Assembly (NCBI GenBank): GCA_046484325.1
Contig: JAWOJB010000013.1
Coordinates: 1 to 16,063 of the forward strand
DNA: 16,063 nucleotides
Source of the DNA: JAWOJB01 sp046484325
Lineage (GTDB): Bacteria > Actinomycetota > Acidimicrobiia > Spongiisociales > ZC4RG35
Direction of reading: 5' to 3'
Part shown: positions 12,544 to 16,063 of the stretch, in pieces
Position numbering within the stretch: the first letter of the stretch is position 1
How the letters are laid out: every line of letters begins with the position of its first letter
Translations under genes and position numbers: made by a program
The notes under the pieces: generated by a model
Database searches by the model: none
Told to the model about the DNA's origin: nothing
The model's input: only the letters and a program-made list of their open reading frames with translations

Positions 12544-13383
12544 ATGATCTGGAGCCTCGCCTGTGGCTCACTCGGCGTCTTCGGTGTCGAGGACGGTTGG
12601 TTCTTCCGGGACGCCCTCGCCCAGTTCCCCGACGCCGACCCTGGCGTGTGGGTTACGGGCGCCAACCCGCTGGTCGACGGCATGCTTCGGATCTCGATCG
12701 GCTGCTTCGTGATCACCGACGGCTCTCGCGTAGTCATGGTCGATGCGGGCGCCGGGGACGACCCCTCCCCACTGGGCGAGGGGGCCGTGACCGGGCGCAT
12801 GCCCGGTGCCCTGGCGATGCTGGGGCTGCGTCCCGCCGACATCGAGAGCGTCATCCACACGCATCTCCACCTCGACCACGTAGGGGGTGATCTCACCCCC
12901 GATGGCGAGCCGTTCTTCCCAGAGGCCCGGGTGCTTGTGCAGCGGTCGGAGGTCGAGCATTGGACCACCGGATCCGGCCCGGCGGCCGACGGAGCCCTCC
13001 GAATCCTGACCGTGCTCCGATCCGCCGGGAGCCTGGAGACGGTCGTGGGCGAGGCAACCGTGGTGCCCGGCGTGACCGTGGTCCCCACGCCCGGACACAC
13101 GCCCGGCCATCAGTCGGTGGTCGTGACATCTCGGGGGTCGCGGGTGCTGATCAGCGGGGACGTCACCCACCACCCGGTCCAGGTCGCCCACCCGGCCTGG
13201 GGGATCCCCTTCGATGTCGACCGCGACCAGGCGACATCGACCCGTGAGCGGCTCTTCCGCGAGGTGAGCGGCACCGGCACCGTGCTCGCCGCCGGCCACT
13301 ACCCGAGGCCGGGCATGGGTTACGTCGAGGACCTGGATGGAGGCCGGGTCTTCGTGCCGGCGCCGGCGGTCCAGGTCGCATGA
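12544..13383 (+). CDS. MBL-fold metallohydrolase
   Basis: This 279-residue protein has the metallo-beta-lactamase fold with a complete dinuclear metal site: H107-x-H109-x-D111-H112 in HTHLHLDHVGG, H185 in PTPGHTPGH, D206 in LISGDV and H252 in AAGHYPRPG. The overall layout (short N-terminal strands, then an early HxHxDH and a late GHYP) resembles the quorum-quenching lactonase and arylsulfatase-like branch, not glyoxalase II or true beta-lactamases. No signal peptide is seen, so it should act in the cytoplasm. The ATG is fixed by TAGGAT six bases upstream. It is followed 28 bases later by an MDR dehydrogenase on the same strand, suggesting an operon with a shared but unknown substrate class. 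Confidence 0.9.
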   Translation: MIWSLACGSLGVFGVEDGWFFRDALAQFPDADPGVWVTGANPLVDGMLRISIGCFVITDGSRVVMVDAGAGDDPSPLGEGAVTGRMPGALAMLGLRPADIESVIHTHLHLDHVGGDLTPDGEPFFPEARVLVQRSEVEHWTTGSGPAADGALRILTVLRSAGSLETVVGEATVVPGVTVVPTPGHTPGHQSVVVTSRGSRVLISGDVTHHPVQVAHPAWGIPFDVDRDQATSTRERLFREVSGTGTVLAAGHYPRPGMGYVEDLDGGRVFVPAPAVQVA

Positions 13384-13411
13384 CGAGACATCGGCCATCC
13401 GGGGTTCGCCC

Positions 13412-14431
13412 GTGCGGAGCCTGATCTTCGAGCGCCCCGGCGCTCTCCACTGGGAGGAGTGCGACGAGCCCCTCCTGACCGGCGCAGGCGACGCCCTCGT
13501 GAGGCCGGTGGTGGCCGCGACCTGTGACGTCGACACCGCCGTGCTGCGGGGGCTCGTGGATGTCCCCGGGCCGTTCCCGCTCGGTCACGAGGCGGTGGCC
13601 GAGGTGGTGGAGGTGGCGGCCGATGTCGCGACCGTGGCCCCGGGCGACCTGGTGGTGGTGCCCTTCCAAATCTCGTGCGGCGCCTGCGGCGAGTGCCGGT
13701 CGGGCCGGACCGGGACCTGCACGGCCCAGCTCCACCCGGCGTCGTACGGCATGCTCCCGCTCGGCGGCGATTGGGGGGGTCTCTTCGCCGACCTCGCCCG
13801 CGTCCCCCACGCCGACGCCATGCTCGTGAAAGTCCCGGCCGGGGTCGACCTGTTGAAGCTGGCCTCGGCGGGCGACAACCTCCCCGCCGGGTACCGGGCG
13901 GTGGGACCGCCGCTCGCCCGACGACCGGGAGGCGAGGTGCTGGTGGTGGGCGGGGGCAACCCCAGCATCGGTCTGTACGCAGTCGGATTCGCCCTCGCTC
14001 TCGGATCCAGCGCGGTTGTCTATATCGACGACGACGAACGGCGGAGGGTCGTGGCCGGGGTGCTGGGAGCCGAGGTGCTCGAGCGGATCCCTCCGCATCC
14101 CATCGGGCGGTTCCCGGTGACCGTCGACGCCAGCTGCCGGCCGGAGGGGCTCGCCTTCGCCGTTCGTTCCACGGTCGAAGGCGGTCTCTGCACCTCGACC
14201 GGGATCTACTACGTGGAGCCCCCGCTGACGATGCTCGGCGCCTCGTCGGCAGGGGTGACCCTAGAGACGGAGCGGCCGCACGCCCGGGCGTTGATGCCGA
14301 AGGTGCTGGAGGTGGTGGCCGGAGGCGGCTTCGACCCCACCCCGGTGGCGGAGGCCGTCGTCGACTGGGACGACGCACCGGAGATACTGGCCGAGCCGCC
14401 CGACAAGACCCTGCTCGTCCGGCCCGCATGA
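13412..14431 (+). CDS. Zinc-dependent alcohol dehydrogenase-like protein (MDR superfamily)
   Basis: This 339-residue medium-chain dehydrogenase has the catalytic-zinc residues in ATCDVDTAVLRG (Cys) and LGHEAVAEVVEV (His-Glu). Structural zinc is bound by four cysteines in CGACGECRSGRTGTC, and the Rossmann nucleotide site is VLVVGGGNPSIGLYAVG. VDASCRPEGLAFAVRSTVEGGLCTSTGIYY is the later part of the cofactor domain. The GGGxPSIG loop departs from GxGxxG, but I recall it as normal for this actinobacterial branch. Start GTG 13412 places RSLIFERPGALHWEE at the N-terminus as expected; an upstream in-frame ATG at 13337 would overlap the MBL gene and adds unrelated residues. There is no clear Shine-Dalgarno sequence, so translation may depend on the upstream gene. 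The substrate is unknown. Confidence 0.9.
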   Translation: MRSLIFERPGALHWEECDEPLLTGAGDALVRPVVAATCDVDTAVLRGLVDVPGPFPLGHEAVAEVVEVAADVATVAPGDLVVVPFQISCGACGECRSGRTGTCTAQLHPASYGMLPLGGDWGGLFADLARVPHADAMLVKVPAGVDLLKLASAGDNLPAGYRAVGPPLARRPGGEVLVVGGGNPSIGLYAVGFALALGSSAVVYIDDDERRRVVAGVLGAEVLERIPPHPIGRFPVTVDASCRPEGLAFAVRSTVEGGLCTSTGIYYVEPPLTMLGASSAGVTLETERPHARALMPKVLEVVAGGGFDPTPVAEAVVDWDDAPEILAEPPDKTLLVRPA

Positions 14432-14434
14432 CGA

Positions 14435-14456
14435 GGGGCCCGGCATGCCGGGCCCC
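14435..14456. terminator. Bidirectional terminator, perfect 22-base palindrome
   Basis: GGGGCCCGGCA at 14435-14445 is followed directly by its exact reverse complement at 14446-14456, with no spacer. It lies four bases after the MDR dehydrogenase stop and six bases beyond the stop of the convergent bS22-like gene. It can therefore end transcription from both sides. On the plus strand it is followed by a moderately T-rich stretch (CTCTTGTTCTTG). Confidence 0.75.
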
Positions 14457-14461
14457 CTGGG

Positions 14462-14554
14462 TCAGCTCTTGTTCTTGTGGCGATTCGCCTTACGCCGCTT
14501 GCGGTACTTGTGCTTGGACATCTTCTTGCGGCGCTTCTTGATCAGCGAACCCAT
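14462..14554 (-). CDS. bS22 / AURKAIP1-COX24-like ribosomal peptide
   Basis: This 30-codon gene begins MGSLIKKRRKKMSKHKYRK and ends HKNKS; more than half of the residues are Lys, Arg or His. MGSxIKKRRKxMxKxKxRK is the signature of the actinobacterial AURKAIP1/COX24-domain peptides, which include the mycobacterial ribosomal protein bS22 at the small-subunit decoding side. This copy keeps the N-terminal half but the C-terminal half (after residue 19) is more polar than the common LLRRTRxQRR version I recall. The start is preceded by a GAGG sequence seven bases upstream. It faces the MDR dehydrogenase across a shared palindromic terminator and is downstream of thrB on the same strand, with 74 bases between them. 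Confidence 0.85.
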   Translation of the reverse strand: MGSLIKKRRKKMSKHKYRKRRKANRHKNKS

Positions 14555-14589
14555 GCAGCTACCTCGGACCACGACTCGGGGACGGGTAC

Positions 14590-14618
14590 ATGGTCGCCGC
14601 TGCCGGGCCGGGCGTCAA
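14590..14618 (-). promoter_or_regulatory. Possible promoter of the bS22-like gene
   Basis: TTGACG (14618-14613) matches a -35 box and is followed after 17 bases by GACCAT (14595-14590), a weak -10 box. The implied leader is about 30 bases and carries GAGG (14565-14562) seven bases before the ATG. The -10 match is poor, so the call is tentative. Confidence 0.3.
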
Positions 14619-14628
14619 ACCCGATGAC

Positions 14629-15477
14629 TCAGCAGAGCCCCTGGTCGGCTATGGCGGGAACGACCACATCCGCTTCGCCGGCCACCCGGTCCCGGAGGGC
14701 GTCGGCAAGCGTCTCGACCGACGTCCGCCGGACGAAGGCGATCATCGAGGGCCCCGCCCCCGACCAGGCGGCGTGGAGCGCACCCGCCTCGCGGGCTGCC
14801 GCCATCCAGGCTCCCACTTCGGGCCGCAACGCGGCTCGGGGCGCCTCGTGGATCTCGTCACCGGCGGCGGCGGCCAGGAGCTCGTCGTCGACGCTCAGCA
14901 ACCCCGCCATCAACGCCGCCACCCTCGCCAGGCTGCGCACCGCCACCGCGCGTTCGAACCGGGCGGGGAGCACCGTTCGGGCCTCGACCGTCGAGAGCGG
15001 TCGATCGGGGATCACGAGGACGATCGCCAGCGAGTCCGGTGGCGCCAGCCGGTGCACCGAACCGGCCGCACCGACGAGGACGAACCCGCCGTACACCGCG
15101 GCGGCGGCGTTGTCGGGATGGGCCTCGAGGCCGGCCACGAGCTGGTAGACCCGGGCCGGCCCGGAAGGCTCTCCCACCGCCCTCCAGGCGGCCGCGGCTC
15201 CTGCGGCGAAGGCAGCGGCAGACGAGCCGAGCCCCCGCCCGAGCGGGATGTCGCTATGCACCTCGAGGGCCAGAGGACGGCCCTCGCCGACCGCCGCCCG
15301 GGCCGCGGCGAGCACGGCATCGTGACCAGGGTCGGGGATGTGGCTCCCGGTGTGGTGCACCGACCACTCCCGGGAGGGCGCCGCACGAACGGTGCATCGG
15401 AGGTCGAGGGCGAGCGCCAGGCAGTCGAATCCCGGGCCGAGGTTGGCCGACGAGGCGGGAGCCGACGCCTCAGCCAC
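14629..15477 (-). CDS. thrB: Homoserine kinase
   Basis: This 282-residue GHMP kinase phosphorylates L-homoserine with ATP, the step before threonine synthase in threonine biosynthesis. Motif 1 is PASSANLGPGFDCLALAL (7-24), motif 2 the ATP loop IPLGRGLGSSAAA (77-89), followed by GLEAHPDNAAAAVYGGFVLV (the usual EGHPDN reads EAHPDN) and, near the C-terminus, SGAGPSMIAFV (motif 3). Length is normal. GTG 15477 is chosen because it gives the family N-terminus and has GGAG seven bases upstream. It overlaps by eight bases the end of a possible leaderless 13-codon ORF. Threonine synthase and homoserine dehydrogenase, often adjacent in actinobacteria, are not in this window. Confidence 0.93.
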   Translation of the reverse strand: MAEASAPASSANLGPGFDCLALALDLRCTVRAAPSREWSVHHTGSHIPDPGHDAVLAAARAAVGEGRPLALEVHSDIPLGRGLGSSAAAFAAGAAAAWRAVGEPSGPARVYQLVAGLEAHPDNAAAAVYGGFVLVGAAGSVHRLAPPDSLAIVLVIPDRPLSTVEARTVLPARFERAVAVRSLARVAALMAGLLSVDDELLAAAAGDEIHEAPRAALRPEVGAWMAAAREAGALHAAWSGAGPSMIAFVRRTSVETLADALRDRVAGEADVVVPAIADQGLC

Positions 15478-15511
15478 GACCGGCTCCGCATGGACATCCA
15501 GGATTGGGCAC
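15470..15511 (-). CDS. Possible leaderless 13-codon upstream ORF (VPNPGCPCGAGRG)
   Basis: GTG 15511 stands eight bases after TAGACT, the leaderless position. The frame ends with TGA at 15472-15470, inside the second and third codons of thrB, overlapping its start by eight bases. The peptide contains a Cys-Pro-Cys. No threonine or isoleucine codon run is present, so it does not look like a classical attenuator peptide. It may be a chance ORF. Confidence 0.28.
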   Translation of the reverse strand: MPNPGCPCGAGRG

Positions 15512-15519
15512 GGCCGGGC

Positions 15520-15525
15520 AGTCTA
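15520..15525 (-). promoter_or_regulatory. -10 box (TAGACT) for thrB, built on the stop codon of the upstream hydrolase
   Basis: TAGACT is followed by eight bases and GTG 15511. The thrB start is 42 bases downstream of the box. Bases 15525-15523 are the TAG stop of the alpha/beta hydrolase gene, so stop codon and -10 box share sequence, as also seen before the PAC2 gene. Confidence 0.5.
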
Positions 15526-16063
15526 CGCGCCGCCGAGCCGGGACCCGAGGTGGTGGACGATCGTGCGGTATCGCTCGGCCGCGTCCGTCCACGCCGCGTG
15601 TGTACCCGGGAAGAACAGGATCTGCTTGGGGCAGGCGAGGGCGTCGTACAACTCGAAGGCCGAGTCCCGATCGAAGATCTCGTCCCGATCCGCCTGCATC
15701 ATGAGCACGTCGGTCGTCGTGATCGACGCGGCATCGGCGAGGAAGTCGAGCCGGACGTCGGGCTGGGCCACCGCCTGCCGCGGCACTCCCCCCACCACGA
15801 GCACGGCCGCCCGCACGTCGGGACGCCGGGCCAGCAGCGCCACCCCGATGACCGCCCCCATCGAGAACCCGACGAAACCGAGTGGGAGGCCGCCCAGGGC
15901 CTCGCCGGCGGCGGCCCCGACCTGCCTGAGGTCGTCCACCGCCCGGTGTAAGAACTCGCGCGACCCGAGCTCGTCCGGGCCCACCGCAGGTCCTTGCCGC
16001 CCACCGTGGTGGGGGAAATCGGGGGCGAGGGCCACGATGCCCACCCTCGCGAGGGCGCGGGTG
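15523..16063 (-). CDS. Alpha/beta hydrolase (dienelactone hydrolase-like), 5' end outside the window
   Basis: About 180 residues of the C-terminal two thirds of an alpha/beta hydrolase are visible; the frame is open through the right edge, so the start is not here and an internal GTG at 16044 is not a real start. The visible part opens with TRALARVGIVALAPDFPHHGG, the strand and loop before the active site. The nucleophile elbow GFSMG carries the catalytic Ser, MMQADRDEIFD the Asp and FPGTHAAW the His, so the triad is complete. Candidates are carboxylesterase, dienelactone hydrolase-like or lysophospholipase-like enzymes. Its TAG stop is shared with the TAGACT box in front of thrB, 46 bases before the thrB start. 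Confidence 0.87.
   Translation of the reverse strand, partial: TRALARVGIVALAPDFPHHGGRQGPAVGPDELGSREFLHRAVDDLRQVGAAAGEALGGLPLGFVGFSMGAVIGVALLARRPDVRAAVLVVGGVPRQAVAQPDVRLDFLADAASITTTDVLMMQADRDEIFDRDSAFELYDALACPKQILFFPGTHAAWTDAAERYRTIVHHLGSRLGGA

Noticed and set aside
13412..14431. GGGNPSIG loop in the MDR dehydrogenase as a broken cofactor site
   Set aside because: I recall this loop as normal in the same actinobacterial MDR branch, and the rest of the protein is intact.
1..16063. A defence island, phage, transposon or biosynthetic cluster
   Set aside because: No transposase, integrase, nuclease-helicase, toxin-antitoxin, capsid or synthase motif was seen, and base composition looks even throughout.

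Overview
The window looks like chromosomal DNA of a high-GC actinobacterium, probably an uncultured lineage. This rests on very GC-rich DNA with little intergenic space, frequent GTG/TTG starts, a PAC2-family protein, an actinobacterial-type CsoR and its operator, a 30-residue bS22/COX24-like basic peptide, and many genes whose start codon sits 6-8 bases after a TAnnnT hexamer (leaderless transcription). I see no phage, IS element, CRISPR array, tRNA or rRNA.

Left part (1-5.6 kb). A minus-strand frame is open without a stop from base 1749 to the left edge. Its first ~387 residues are apolipoprotein N-acyltransferase (lnt) and the rest is histidinol-phosphate aminotransferase (hisC) from about the family's residue 45 on. 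This is an in-frame chimera, caused either by a real deletion or by a bad assembly join. Divergent from it is a plus-strand pair, an inositol-monophosphatase-family phosphatase and a YtcJ-like amidohydrolase, coupled by a TTGA overlap. A minus-strand ferric-reductase-like flavocytochrome follows, with a possible 29-residue membrane peptide behind it.

Middle part (5.6-10.8 kb). An M3 oligopeptidase is followed by a 64-residue zinc-ribbon-like protein whose gene is rich in hairpins, and then a strong terminator. After that comes a compact copper operon: CsoR operator and promoter, csoR, copZ, copA. CopA lacks about eight residues at the universally conserved DxxK/R segment.

Right part (10.8-16 kb). 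A minus-strand crotonase and PAC2 protein are divergent from an MBL-fold hydrolase plus zinc-dependent MDR dehydrogenase. A perfect 22-base palindrome separates these from the bS22-like peptide, homoserine kinase (thrB) and an alpha/beta hydrolase cut by the right edge.

The genes form several independent housekeeping units (histidine and threonine synthesis, lipoprotein maturation, peptide turnover, copper homeostasis) rather than one pathway. The least ordinary items are the lnt/hisC chimera, the copA deletion, the hairpin-framed zinc protein, and a regulatory style in which TAG stop codons double as -10 boxes and short leaderless upstream ORFs overlap gene starts. No stretch longer than 300 bases is without a gene.
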